DNA of 30,018 nt from a virus, in IMG/VR virus record IMGVR_UViG_3300027906_000091, positions 1-30,018 of that record; one strand, given 5' to 3'. Both the position numbers and the translations under genes were made by a program. Positions 1 through 6,332 of this stretch are shown in pieces (within the stretch, counting starts at the first letter, position 1; each line of letters starts with the position of its first letter). The notes under the pieces were generated by a model. The model searched no databases. It worked only from the letters and a program-made list of their open reading frames with translations, and was not told where the DNA came from.

Positions 1-20
1 ATTGCATTTTTCAATATCAT
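1..20 (-). CDS. start of a leftward gene running off the window (partial)
   Basis: Only six codons are visible, read leftward from an ATG at 18-20 (M-I-L-K-N-A). I would not call it on the codons alone. It is supported by its upstream region: the distances palindrome, 4 nt, TTTACA, 16 nt, TATATG, 7 nt, ATG equal those in front of the 334-1611 gene base for base. Another in-frame-open ATG exists at 27-29. There is no Shine-Dalgarno sequence; like the 334-1611 gene, the predicted transcript would be leaderless or nearly so. Product unknown. Confidence 0.35.
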
Positions 21-27
21 GAGAGCA

Positions 28-55
28 CATATAATTATGTGAGATTATATGTAAA
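28..55 (-). promoter_or_regulatory. leftward promoter P2 next to the left operator
   Basis: On the minus strand TTTACA (plus 50-55) lies 16 nt upstream of TATATG (plus 28-33), and the ATG at 20 follows 7 nt after the -10 box. The palindromic operator at 60-78 ends 4 nt upstream of the -35 box. The spacing is identical to promoter P1 at 1619-1646. The -10 box is a weak sigma-70 match (4 of 6), which would suit an activated promoter. Confidence 0.45.
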
Positions 56-59
56 GCTC

Positions 60-78
60 ATTATCCAGTATGGATAAT
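60..78. promoter_or_regulatory. palindromic operator, left copy (ATTATCC-N5-GGATAAT)
   Basis: ATTATCC at 60-66 and GGATAAT at 72-78 form a perfect 7-bp inverted repeat around the spacer AGTAT. Identical arms with a different spacer occur at 1651-1669. The site is just beyond the stop of the 80-334 gene and 4 nt upstream of the P2 -35 box. A 7-bp dyad with a 5-bp spacer is typical of a dimeric HTH regulator. The candidate binder is the 334-1611 protein or its 84-residue partner. A hairpin terminator for rightward transcription is a weaker alternative, since a T-rich stretch follows the hairpin on the plus strand. Confidence 0.65.
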
Positions 79-79
79 A

Positions 80-334
80 TTATTTTTTTGAAATATCTGA
101 TTTGGTACGATTAGATGCGATTGAAACGATAGGAGCTTTTTTGTTCTTAATATGTCCTTCAAACCATTCAATAAAAGCTACTCTTGGATATAAAATTTTA
201 TCTCCTAATCTAAAATGAATTGGTCCTTGACTATTTAATCTCCATTTTTTTAAAGTATTAATTGGAATTTGAAAATCTTTCTCAATGTCATGATCTGTTG
301 CAGTTTGCTTTTCTTTTTTCCAATCATCAAACAT
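80..334 (-). CDS. small HTH DNA-binding protein, excisionase/MerR-like
   Basis: This 84-residue protein has a HTH_17-type layout: a helix-turn-helix around residues 15-35 (DIEKDFQIPINTLKKWR), then a small wing (GPIHFRLGDKILYP) and a helix RVAFIEWFEGH. That order is the hallmark of excisionase-family and phage regulatory DNA-binding domains. A short basic tail follows. Its ATG overlaps the TAA of the upstream gene by one base (TAATG on the minus strand), so it is translated with the HTH/coiled-coil gene. Its stop lies 2 nt from the left operator. It may assist or oppose the larger regulator or control excision. No integrase is visible, so the excisionase role is only a family analogy. Confidence 0.7.
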   Translation of the reverse strand: MFDDWKKEKQTATDHDIEKDFQIPINTLKKWRLNSQGPIHFRLGDKILYPRVAFIEWFEGHIKNKKAPIVSIASNRTKSDISKK

Positions 335-1611
335 TATTTTCTACCTCTAATAATTTTCAATGGTTGATAAATTTTATTCATTACAGATTGCTCTTTTTCA
401 AATAAATTTAATTTTTGTTTAGTCTCTTCACTTATTCTATTTGTAACTTCAGCAACTTTTGCCAATTGTATTCTTAATTCTTCTTCTAATTTTTTATGTT
501 GATCTCTTATTTCTTTAGTAGCTTTTTCAACTTGTTCTTTTTGGATTTTTAAATTTAATTGTTCTATTTCAGATTTTAATTTTTCTTCTTCTCTAACAAG
601 AGCTGCTTGAGGAATATTAAATTTTAATTTTGTTTTATCTACTACTGCTACTGGGTTTAATAAACTAATTACTGGAGCTATAAATTTTGGTCTAAAATTT
701 TTTAAAATAAATTTATTTTTATAAACATCAACATAAGGATCTGGATTAATTAAATTACTTTCTCCTCTAACCTCTTCATATAATCCAAAATAATATCTTT
801 CTTCTGTTGCATCAGTAAGCTCAGGTGGACCAAGTGGCTCTTCTACTCCAACAATACATAATTCATTTAAACATTCAGCATCTCTATCAGCAGCTCTATA
901 ATAAAAAGCAACTTTGTTATGGTACATAGATCCTCTTGCATCAATTTTAATTGCTTTAATATCTTCTCTATAAATATCTCTTGGAACTACAACTTTTTCT
1001 AAATTATTTTCAGCAGCATAAGAAAACAATCTGCCTGGCTTATAACTTTCTTCAAGTTCAGTAGATTTTAATAAATTAACTTTAGACCATACTGGAATAG
1101 AAATTTTATCAAACATTAGATCTACTGGATCACAATTTAATTTAGCTGCATATTCAATTGCAGTTTCTCTTGAGATCTCTCTTCCACCAGATACATGATG
1201 ATATAATGATGGAGCTGCTACTCCACTTTGTTTTGCAAATTCTTTTGTGTTTAAATTTAATTCAAATAATTTTCTTTTTAATAATGATGATGGCGATGAG
1301 CTTGGTTTTTCATAATCAGTATTTGTCCAGGATTCTTTAAATTTTTTTTGTAATTGAGCTGCTTTAACTGTATTTTTTTTCTCAAGAATTTTATGTACTA
1401 CTCTTTGATAAACTGCATCTTCTGGTCCAAATATAATTAATCTTTTTTGATCTTTATCTTCTTCTCCAGGTTTCTTTTTGTAAAGCAACATAACATCAGC
1501 TTTACCAACACCAAGTAATGACTGAGGAGCTAGTTTGATTATTTTAAAATCAACTAACTCGCTTACATTATTCCAATTACCATGTTTTTCTTCTTTATAA
1601 GGAAGTGCCAT
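334..1611 (-). CDS. phage regulator: XRE-type HTH, S24-like barrel, C-terminal coiled coil
   Basis: Residues 110-167 form an XRE-like helix-turn-helix (LKRKLFELNLNTKEFAKQSG, then a recognition-helix-like APSLYHHVSGG). Residues about 205-315 look like the beta-barrel of S24/LexA/CI repressors, including a G-S-M at 227-229 where active members have G-D-S-M-x-P. The proline is absent and I see no clear catalytic lysine, so self-cleavage is unlikely. Residues 337-405 are rich in Glu, Lys and Leu with strong coiled-coil character, and the C-terminus is basic. At 425 residues it is about twice a usual CI repressor. The N-terminal 100 residues are unrecognised. The ATG at 1609-1611 is 7 nt after the -10 of P1, so the mRNA may be leaderless. 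The product is most simply the protein that binds the paired palindromes, but this is inferred. Confidence 0.65.
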   Translation of the reverse strand: MALPYKEEKHGNWNNVSELVDFKIIKLAPQSLLGVGKADVMLLYKKKPGEEDKDQKRLIIFGPEDAVYQRVVHKILEKKNTVKAAQLQKKFKESWTNTDYEKPSSSPSSLLKRKLFELNLNTKEFAKQSGVAAPSLYHHVSGGREISRETAIEYAAKLNCDPVDLMFDKISIPVWSKVNLLKSTELEESYKPGRLFSYAAENNLEKVVVPRDIYREDIKAIKIDARGSMYHNKVAFYYRAADRDAECLNELCIVGVEEPLGPPELTDATEERYYFGLYEEVRGESNLINPDPYVDVYKNKFILKNFRPKFIAPVISLLNPVAVVDKTKLKFNIPQAALVREEEKLKSEIEQLNLKIQKEQVEKATKEIRDQHKKLEEELRIQLAKVAEVTNRISEETKQKLNLFEKEQSVMNKIYQPLKIIRGRK

Positions 1612-1618
1612 ATACTCT

Positions 1619-1646
1619 TATATAATGGCTTTTTTCTAATAGTAAA
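1619..1646 (-). promoter_or_regulatory. leftward promoter P1 of the regulator operon
   Basis: On the minus strand TTTACT (plus 1641-1646), 16 nt, TATATA (plus 1619-1624), 7 nt, ATG (1609-1611). The operator at 1651-1669 ends 4 nt upstream of the -35 box. A slightly shifted -10 choice, TATAAG at 1617-1622 with an 18-nt spacer, also fits. Either way transcription would start at or within a few bases of the start codon. Confidence 0.5.
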
Positions 1647-1650
1647 GGCT

Positions 1651-1669
1651 ATTATCCATAGTGGATAAT
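1651..1669. promoter_or_regulatory. palindromic operator, right copy (ATTATCC-N5-GGATAAT)
   Basis: ATTATCC at 1651-1657 and GGATAAT at 1663-1669 enclose the spacer ATAGT. The arms are identical to those at 60-78. The site lies in the only divergent intergenic region of the window, 4 nt upstream of the P1 -35 box and 3 nt before the ATG (1673) of the first rightward gene. A bound protein could therefore act on P1 while blocking expression of the rightward genes. Confidence 0.7.
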
Positions 1670-1672
1670 ATA

Positions 1673-2215
1673 ATGCTTGACTATTTATCTGAGGAAATTA
1701 AGGCTTTTTTGATGCCTAGAAAACAGTATTTTGACCAATTAGTAACACCTTTTAGTTATTGGCATAGAAATCAGCATAATGGAGTGGCTTATACAGATCT
1801 GGATATGTGCTCAATGTGTCCAGCATGTGCAGCTCCTCTTTTCCTGGCAGATCATATCTACAATAAAGATAATCAATTTAGATCTAAATCAGAATGGCTT
1901 TATAGACCTTATAAGATCCTGGCTAAAGCAGCTAAAATTCCATTCTTCACAATTTGGTACACTGTTGACGAAAACACCGAAAACAGAGAAATCACTAAAT
2001 TTCATGTTCGCAATAACCTCTCAGGAGCTCGTATATTAGAATTAGAGCCTGATTGGATGCTCCAGTACCTAGAATATAAAGTGGTCCAACACATTCCAGA
2101 TTGCCAATCAAAAGATTACTTATTGAAGAGAGTTACAGATACTAACGAACACAATCAAAACTTTTTAAGGCAAGATAATTATGTCAAAATTTTACTTAAC
2201 AGATCCGAACATTAA
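1673..2215 (+). CDS. hypothetical protein with CxxCPxC motif, first rightward gene
   Basis: About 180 residues, family not recognised. The N-terminal half carries C-S-M-C-P-A-C (three cysteines within seven residues), suggesting a zinc or metal site, although no second Cys/His cluster of a full zinc finger is obvious. A region rich in aromatics (SEWLYRPYKILAKAAKIPFF, then TIWY) follows. I start at ATG 1673, with GGA at 1663-1665 as a weak ribosome binding site; a GTG at 1661 is in frame but lies inside the operator. The 3' end overlaps the next gene by 35 bases. Being next to the operator suggests an early gene, function unknown. Confidence 0.65.
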   Translation: MLDYLSEEIKAFLMPRKQYFDQLVTPFSYWHRNQHNGVAYTDLDMCSMCPACAAPLFLADHIYNKDNQFRSKSEWLYRPYKILAKAAKIPFFTIWYTVDENTENREITKFHVRNNLSGARILELEPDWMLQYLEYKVVQHIPDCQSKDYLLKRVTDTNEHNQNFLRQDNYVKILLNRSEH

Positions 2216-2690
2216 TATTTTACCACTGACAGATCTTCAATTTAGGATCTATCAATATTTATGTGGTCAATACAATATTAAAAAAAAACAAGCATTTATT
2301 AGAATTGTAAATATAGGTGGACAGTTTCAATTAACAAAAGCTGAGGTCCAGGAAGAGCTTATTGCTCTATCTAAAATAAAACATTTAGATCTTCCATTAA
2401 TTAGTATTGAAGAAAAAAATTACATTTCTTTTGATATGCCATCTCATAAAAAATTCCTGGAAAGCATTGGTTTTAAAAAGTTTTCTAACTATGGATGGAA
2501 AGTATTAAATGGTCATTTAAAAGAGATAAACACTAAAGAACTAAATAAAGAATATTTATATCCAAGATTGGACCAGTATGAATTAAGAGAGCAGCTTGAA
2601 GATTTGCCAACAGAAGATTTATCTAAAATAAAAAAAGATCAACTATTATATCCATGGGTGCTTAGAGATGTTATCAAAGATAGAGCATGA
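2181..2690 (+). CDS. hypothetical protein, possible winged-helix domain
   Basis: 169 residues. The N-terminal half (LTDLQFRIYQYLCGQYN, then QFQLTKAEVQEELIALSKI, then LPLISIEEKNYISFDMP) reads as helix, turn, helix and beta-wing, as in winged-helix replication-initiator or DnaD-like proteins. The C-terminal half is charged and unrecognised. The start is preceded by AGG about 10 nt upstream. It overlaps both neighbours (35 bases before, 23 bases after), indicating an operon with the Cys-motif and DUF6362-like genes. A role in DNA binding or replication control is a guess from fold-like appearance only. Confidence 0.6.
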   Translation: MSKFYLTDPNINILPLTDLQFRIYQYLCGQYNIKKKQAFIRIVNIGGQFQLTKAEVQEELIALSKIKHLDLPLISIEEKNYISFDMPSHKKFLESIGFKKFSNYGWKVLNGHLKEINTKELNKEYLYPRLDQYELREQLEDLPTEDLSKIKKDQLLYPWVLRDVIKDRA

Positions 2691-3138
2691 GGTAGATATT
2701 TATATAAGAGTTAGAAAGAATATTATTCTAACTTTAAATGATGCTGGTAGCTGTGAAAGATTTTTATCAAAGCCAAATAATAATAGAGTGCCTTCAATGT
2801 ATCAGCTCCTGGAGGACCATGTTGGTTATGATAAAAAAGATTGGGGTTATCATATAGCTCCTAAATTAAAATTAAGAGCAACTCCTAGACAATTAACTAA
2901 TTACTCAACAGCAATAGATCTGTTATTAATGATTGATGAAAGCATATCAGAAGATCCTACATTGATGAGAAAGATATTATGGTTAAGAGCAACTCGAAAT
3001 AGTTATACTGCTATTGGAAAGTATTTAATCTATCATCGAACAACTATTAAACGAATGTATGATACTGTCCTGGATAAGCTAACAAACAAAATTATCAAGG
3101 AAAGCCTTGACATATACGACAAAAAATTTAGTTATTAA
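2668..3138 (+). CDS. DUF6362-like protein with sigma-factor-type HTH
   Basis: 156 residues. The C-terminal half has the pattern LxWLRATRNSYTAIGKYLIY, then HRTTIKRMYDTVLDKL. This is an HTH of sigma-70 region-4 type in the arrangement seen in the phage DUF6362 family (a WxRA segment, a spacer helix, then a recognition helix with Arg and Thr). Such proteins are often found near terminase genes, as here. The first 40 residues are variable. It overlaps the preceding gene by 23 bases and is the last gene before a 188-base gap. It probably binds DNA, perhaps as a regulator of the late genes; the family name rests on pattern memory. Confidence 0.6.
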   Translation: MLSKIEHEVDIYIRVRKNIILTLNDAGSCERFLSKPNNNRVPSMYQLLEDHVGYDKKDWGYHIAPKLKLRATPRQLTNYSTAIDLLLMIDESISEDPTLMRKILWLRATRNSYTAIGKYLIYHRTTIKRMYDTVLDKLTNKIIKESLDIYDKKFSY

Positions 3139-3190
3139 TTATATCCTCAAAATAAAAATAAAAAAAATCACATATAGGAAAACATCATAG

Positions 3191-3218
3191 TTGAAAAGTT
3201 ATCCTGGAGCTGTAAAAT
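3191..3218 (+). promoter_or_regulatory. candidate sigma-70-like promoter for packaging/structural genes
   Basis: TTGAAA at 3191-3196, a 16-base spacer, and TAAAAT at 3213-3218 preceded by TG. Each box matches consensus at 5 of 6 positions. The palindrome at 3228-3242 would sit in the early leader. Position ahead of the long rightward packaging/head cluster supports it. No phage-type promoter repeat was recognised. Confidence 0.4.
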
Positions 3219-3227
3219 AAATAGTAA

Positions 3228-3242
3228 CTGTTTTAAAAACAG
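3228..3242. repeat. short inverted repeat CTGTTTT-A-AAAACAG
   Basis: CTGTTTT and AAAACAG are 7-bp arms around one base, just downstream of the promoter candidate. It could be an operator. The loop is too small for it to be a good RNA hairpin, and no T-run follows. Confidence 0.35.
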
Positions 3243-3326
3243 AATAAGTAAGAACTGAATTTATATTTTCTTTTTCTCTTTTTTCTTTTTTCCTTCAATA
3301 AATATTAAGAATGAATTTCAAACAGT

Positions 3327-3554
3327 ATGGTCAAGTGGAAAGATTTAAGATTGCAATGTGAAACATTAACCAAGCAAGGTAAAAGACCATGTAGAGCTCC
3401 TGGTCAACTTTGTAAGAATGGAAGAATAAGATGTAGAGTTCATGGAGCTGCATCTACTGGACCAAGATCTAAAGAAGGTAAAGCAAGATCTGCCAAGAAT
3501 ATAATTAACTATAATGACAAAAGAATTAGTAATAACAGAAAACTTGACAACTAA
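3327..3554 (+). CDS. HGGxSTG-domain phage protein
   Basis: 75 residues. The motif HGAASTGPRSKEGKAR in the middle matches the HGGxSTGP-[RK]-[ST]-xEG-[KR] signature of a small phage protein family commonly encoded just upstream of small terminase. The N-terminal part has the usual Cys/His spacing (C at 11, C at 22, C at 29, C at 36, H at 39), suggesting zinc binding, and is very basic. It overlaps the small terminase gene by 41 bases. Function in packaging is likely from position, but the family's biochemical role is unknown to me. Confidence 0.75.
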   Translation: MVKWKDLRLQCETLTKQGKRPCRAPGQLCKNGRIRCRVHGAASTGPRSKEGKARSAKNIINYNDKRISNNRKLDN

Positions 3555-3951
3555 GATTTGCCAAGAATTGATGAATGGAGTTCCACTTGCTAGACTGGCA
3601 AGATCCAAGGATTATCCATCACTGACTAGAATTTATAAGCAGATCATGAAAGACAAAGGATTTGCCAACAAGATAACAGAGGCTAGAAAGTTTGGAGCTC
3701 AGACTTATATTGAGAAAGCAATGGATGAGCTTGAGACTGCTGACAACAGAAACATCATGGTTGTTAGAGAGAAAGTTCAATTAGCAAAATGGATCGCATC
3801 AAAGCTCATTCCAGTTTATGGAGATAAGCAAGAGATCAAGCAAGATACTAACATCACTATTCAATGGTCAACTAAAGATAATAATGTTGTTGATGTAACT
3901 CCTGATGTTGATGCTGTTGAGGTCGGTACTACTGAACTTAAACAAAGTTGA
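3514..3951 (+). CDS. terS: terminase small subunit (Sf6-type)
   Basis: 145 residues. The N-terminal region (ICQELMNGVPLARLARSKDY, then PSLTRIYKQIMKDKGF) is the helix-turn-helix used to recognise packaging sites, followed by EARKFGAQTYIEKAMDELE and the typical REKVQLAKWIASKLIPVYGDKQ block of Sf6/P22-like small terminases. The C-terminal 40 residues are acidic and low in structure, where the contact with the large subunit is usually found. It forms an oligomeric ring that recruits the large subunit to phage DNA. The start overlaps the HGGxSTG gene. No clear Shine-Dalgarno is seen, so translational coupling is likely. Confidence 0.85.
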   Translation: MTKELVITENLTTKICQELMNGVPLARLARSKDYPSLTRIYKQIMKDKGFANKITEARKFGAQTYIEKAMDELETADNRNIMVVREKVQLAKWIASKLIPVYGDKQEIKQDTNITIQWSTKDNNVVDVTPDVDAVEVGTTELKQS

Positions 3952-4176
3952 TCTTTGCGTCATGAGGTTTGGAATTAATAATGAATAGAATAATTCACTA
4001 TCCATTCACTAAGAGTTTAAATAAATAAAGTTAAATAACAAAGAGCAGTTGATCATTCATCAAAAGAAGTGAAATTCTGGCAGTAAAAAAAGGATTTTCT
4101 TTTGAGGTACTACACCACAAAAATTGGTGTGGCTCTCTTATACGATTAATTATAGGTCAAGCACAGACACAAACAG
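3952..4176. other. 225-base intergenic region after small terminase
   Basis: No convincing gene (the longest ATG ORF seen is 15 codons at 3981). It contains a direct repeat TTCACTATCCATTCACT at about 3997-4013 and a stem-loop at 4112-4130. A packaging (pac/cos) site is often inside or beside the small terminase gene, so this gap is one candidate location, but nothing in the sequence proves it. Confidence 0.4.
4112..4130 (+). terminator. stem-loop ACACCA/TGGTGT, possible attenuator
   Basis: ACACCA at 4112-4117 pairs with TGGTGT at 4125-4130 around a 7-base loop. No T-run follows (GGCTCTCTTA), so it is not a standard intrinsic terminator. It may be a processing or attenuation structure between small terminase and the methyltransferase genes. 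Confidence 0.25.
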
Positions 4177-4380
4177 ATGAACAAAGATAATAAGAAAAAG
4201 TTTTTACCTGAGAAATATAAAGATGTGTCTGCATATAGCTTTACGACATATAACAATGAGCTTGTTATTAGCTTTGATGGATTTGAAAACCAAAAGGATA
4301 TTTTAGAATTTGCCGACTTTGTATTTGCTAAGATTAAAATGAGGTATTGGCATTCCGAAGGTGTACCTACATTTCATTAA
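4177..4380 (+). CDS. small hypothetical protein
   Basis: 67 residues, basic N-terminus (MNKDNKKKFLPEKYKDVSAY), then a compact alpha/beta-like stretch ending KMRYWHSEGVPTFH. No family recognised. Its TAA overlaps the methyltransferase ATG by one base (TAATG at 4378-4382), so the two are translated together. It might be a partner or regulator of the methyltransferase, an inference from coupling only. Confidence 0.6.
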   Translation: MNKDNKKKFLPEKYKDVSAYSFTTYNNELVISFDGFENQKDILEFADFVFAKIKMRYWHSEGVPTFH

Positions 4381-5111
4381 TGAAATTATATAAAGGCGAT
4401 TGCCTAGATGTTTTGCCAACATTGGCAGACGAAAGCATTGATTTAATTATAACAAGTCCACCTTATGAAGATATTGCTGGAGCTGGTTATACATCCAATA
4501 ATAAGGATGTACTGTTTTTAAAACTATATTCAGAATTTCTGGATAAAATATTTAAAGAATACAAAAGAATTTTAAAACCTAATGGACAGCTTTTTTTTAA
4601 TATTAAAAGCAAGACATTAAAAAAGACTTTAAAAACTCCACACTGGATTGAGTTCACAGATGGATTTCAAAGTTTAATATATAAGAGCTTTATTATTTGG
4701 AAATACTCAGGATCTTTTGATAGCACAAAATCTAGGTTTCATTTAGATTATGAGATTGTTTATCATTTATCTAAAGGTAACGATATATATCTAAATCCAG
4801 ATTGTGATATTCATGATCCTTTAAGCAGTGTTTGGTATATTCCTCATAGTATTAAAAAAGAGGATAGAGTTCATCCTACTCAAATGCCAATAGCTTTAGT
4901 TGACAGAATTTTAGATGTAGCCTCAAAGCCTGGAGATGTTGTTTTAGACAATTTTTTAGGAAGTGGAACAACTGGCTTAGCTTGTAAAAAAAGAGATTTA
5001 GATTTTATCGGTGTAGAGCTTAATGAAGATTATTTTGAATTAGCAAAAAATAGAATAAATGAAAATAACAATACCTTATACTCCGAGAAAGCAACAAGCC
5101 TATATCCATGA
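4380..5111 (+). CDS. DNA methyltransferase, beta-class (N4-cytosine or N6-adenine)
   Basis: 243 residues from ATG 4380; a TTG 11 codons upstream is in frame but lies inside the preceding gene. Catalytic motif IV is T-S-P-P-Y at 25-29. The SAM-binding motif I region D-N-F-L-G-S-G-T-T-G is at 190-199, after HPTQMP at 165-170. Motif IV before motif I is the beta-class order. SPPY is the form common in N4-cytosine enzymes but is also found in N6-adenine enzymes, so the base cannot be fixed. No restriction endonuclease is next to it, so it is an orphan phage methylase. It probably protects phage DNA from host restriction or marks it for packaging or regulation. It overlaps the large terminase gene by 53 bases. 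Confidence 0.9.
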   Translation: MKLYKGDCLDVLPTLADESIDLIITSPPYEDIAGAGYTSNNKDVLFLKLYSEFLDKIFKEYKRILKPNGQLFFNIKSKTLKKTLKTPHWIEFTDGFQSLIYKSFIIWKYSGSFDSTKSRFHLDYEIVYHLSKGNDIYLNPDCDIHDPLSSVWYIPHSIKKEDRVHPTQMPIALVDRILDVASKPGDVVLDNFLGSGTTGLACKKRDLDFIGVELNEDYFELAKNRINENNNTLYSEKATSLYP

Positions 5112-6330
5112 GAATATAGAAAAGTTTAGATATAGCTTACTCTGTTGTCATAGAAGATTTGGCAAAACTGTGATGTGTATTAATCATCTGATTAAAGAGG
5201 CTATGATGAATAAACATCATAATCCAAGGTATGCTTATATTGCTCCGACTTATGGTCAAGCAAAGAAAATAGCTTTTGATTATTTAAAATATTATACGAA
5301 AGAAATTCCAGGAACTAAGTATAACGAAAGTGAGCTTAGATGTGATTTTGTAAATGGAGCTAGGATAATGCTCTTATCTTCTGAAAATCCAGATAGTATT
5401 AGAGGAATTTATTTAGATGGCTGCATCATTGATGAGACTGCACAAATTAATCCAGTTCTGATTAATGAAGTGGTTACTCCAGCTTTATCTGATAGGAAAG
5501 GTTTTATGATTCTTGTTGGTACTCCAAAAGGAATGCAAAATCTATTTTACGATTATTATCAGAAAGCTCAGGCAGATCAGAAATGGTTTCTGTATGTAGC
5601 AAAAGCAAGTGAGACAAAGATTGTAGATGAGGAAGAGCTCCAGGCAGCTTTGACTGTGATGGGATCTCAAAAGTATTCTCAGGAATTTGAATGTTCTTTT
5701 ATCGGCAATATTCAAGGATCTATATATGGCGACTTAATTGCCAGACTTGAAGATAAAAAGCAGATAACAAGATGTCCAATTGATCCTGGTTATCCAGTAA
5801 ATGTAGCCTGGGATCTTGGTTATAACGATGCCACTGCTTTAATATTTTTTCAGCAAATCGGACACATGATCCACATTGTTGATTTTTACGAAAATACAAA
5901 TGAGCCTCTGCCACATTATGCTCAGGTTATAAAAGAAAAAGATTATGTCATTGGTCAAAATTATGGACCACATGATTTAGAACAAACAGAATTTGGATCT
6001 GGCAAAACCAGACGAGAAGTAGCTTATCAACTTGGATTACGATTTAAAGTAGCTCCAAGAATGGCAATTGAAGATGGCATCCATGCAGTGAAGATGATAC
6101 TGCCAAGATGTGTTATTGATGTCGATAACTGCTCTAAATTAATTAATGCACTTAGACATTATCATAGAAAATTCTCTGATAAGGAAAGAGTATATAAAAT
6201 AAAACCAGTTCATGATTGGTCCTCACATGCTGCTGATGCTTTAAGAACTTTAGCAGTTGGATTAAATGAACATAAATTTAATAACACAACAAAACAACAA
6301 GAACACGAACTTAACTACAAGGTACTATAA
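5059..6330 (+). CDS. terL: terminase large subunit (ATPase/nuclease packaging motor)
   Basis: 423 residues. Walker A is HRRFGKT at 31-37; Walker B with the catalytic acid is IIDE at 123-126; the coupling motif GTP is at 154-156. The C-terminal RNase H-like nuclease shows D252 (VAWDLGYND), D306 (YGPHDLEQ) and D393 (HDWSSHAADALR). It pumps DNA into the prohead at the portal and cuts concatemers. Length is slightly short for the family but all motifs are present. The start at 5059 gives the usual 30 residues before Walker A, so the 53-base overlap with the methyltransferase is real. It is followed after 2 bases by the next gene. Confidence 0.95.
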   Translation: MKITIPYTPRKQQAYIHENIEKFRYSLLCCHRRFGKTVMCINHLIKEAMMNKHHNPRYAYIAPTYGQAKKIAFDYLKYYTKEIPGTKYNESELRCDFVNGARIMLLSSENPDSIRGIYLDGCIIDETAQINPVLINEVVTPALSDRKGFMILVGTPKGMQNLFYDYYQKAQADQKWFLYVAKASETKIVDEEELQAALTVMGSQKYSQEFECSFIGNIQGSIYGDLIARLEDKKQITRCPIDPGYPVNVAWDLGYNDATALIFFQQIGHMIHIVDFYENTNEPLPHYAQVIKEKDYVIGQNYGPHDLEQTEFGSGKTRREVAYQLGLRFKVAPRMAIEDGIHAVKMILPRCVIDVDNCSKLINALRHYHRKFSDKERVYKIKPVHDWSSHAADALRTLAVGLNEHKFNNTTKQQEHELNYKVL

Positions 6331-6332
6331 TT

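Larger units (their letters stand above)
3139..3326. other. 188-base intergenic region before the packaging genes
   Basis: No gene seen. It holds a promoter candidate (3191-3218), a short near-perfect palindrome CTGTTTTAAAAACAG at 3228-3242, and an unbroken 31-base pyrimidine run at 3266-3296. This is the longest gap between the early genes and the packaging/structural genes, so it is a natural place for late-gene control. Confidence 0.5.

Noticed and set aside
29-50. ATATAAT/ATTATAT inverted repeat
   Set aside because: Pure A/T arms with an 8-base gap inside the promoter region; expected by chance in this composition.
1158-1340. Rightward ORF inside the regulator gene
   Set aside because: Antisense shadow of the HTH region, unusual composition and no family.
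1621-1626. TATAAT as a rightward -10 box
   Set aside because: A perfect hexamer, but no -35 box at 16-18 bases upstream and it overlaps the leftward P1 -10; kept only as a possibility for the rightward promoter.
4085-4104. AAAAG/CTTTT stem as terminator
   Set aside because: Only 5 A/T-rich pairs, easily by chance in this composition.
3952-4176. tRNA or small RNA gene in the gap
   Set aside because: No T-loop GTTC motif or cloverleaf pairing found.
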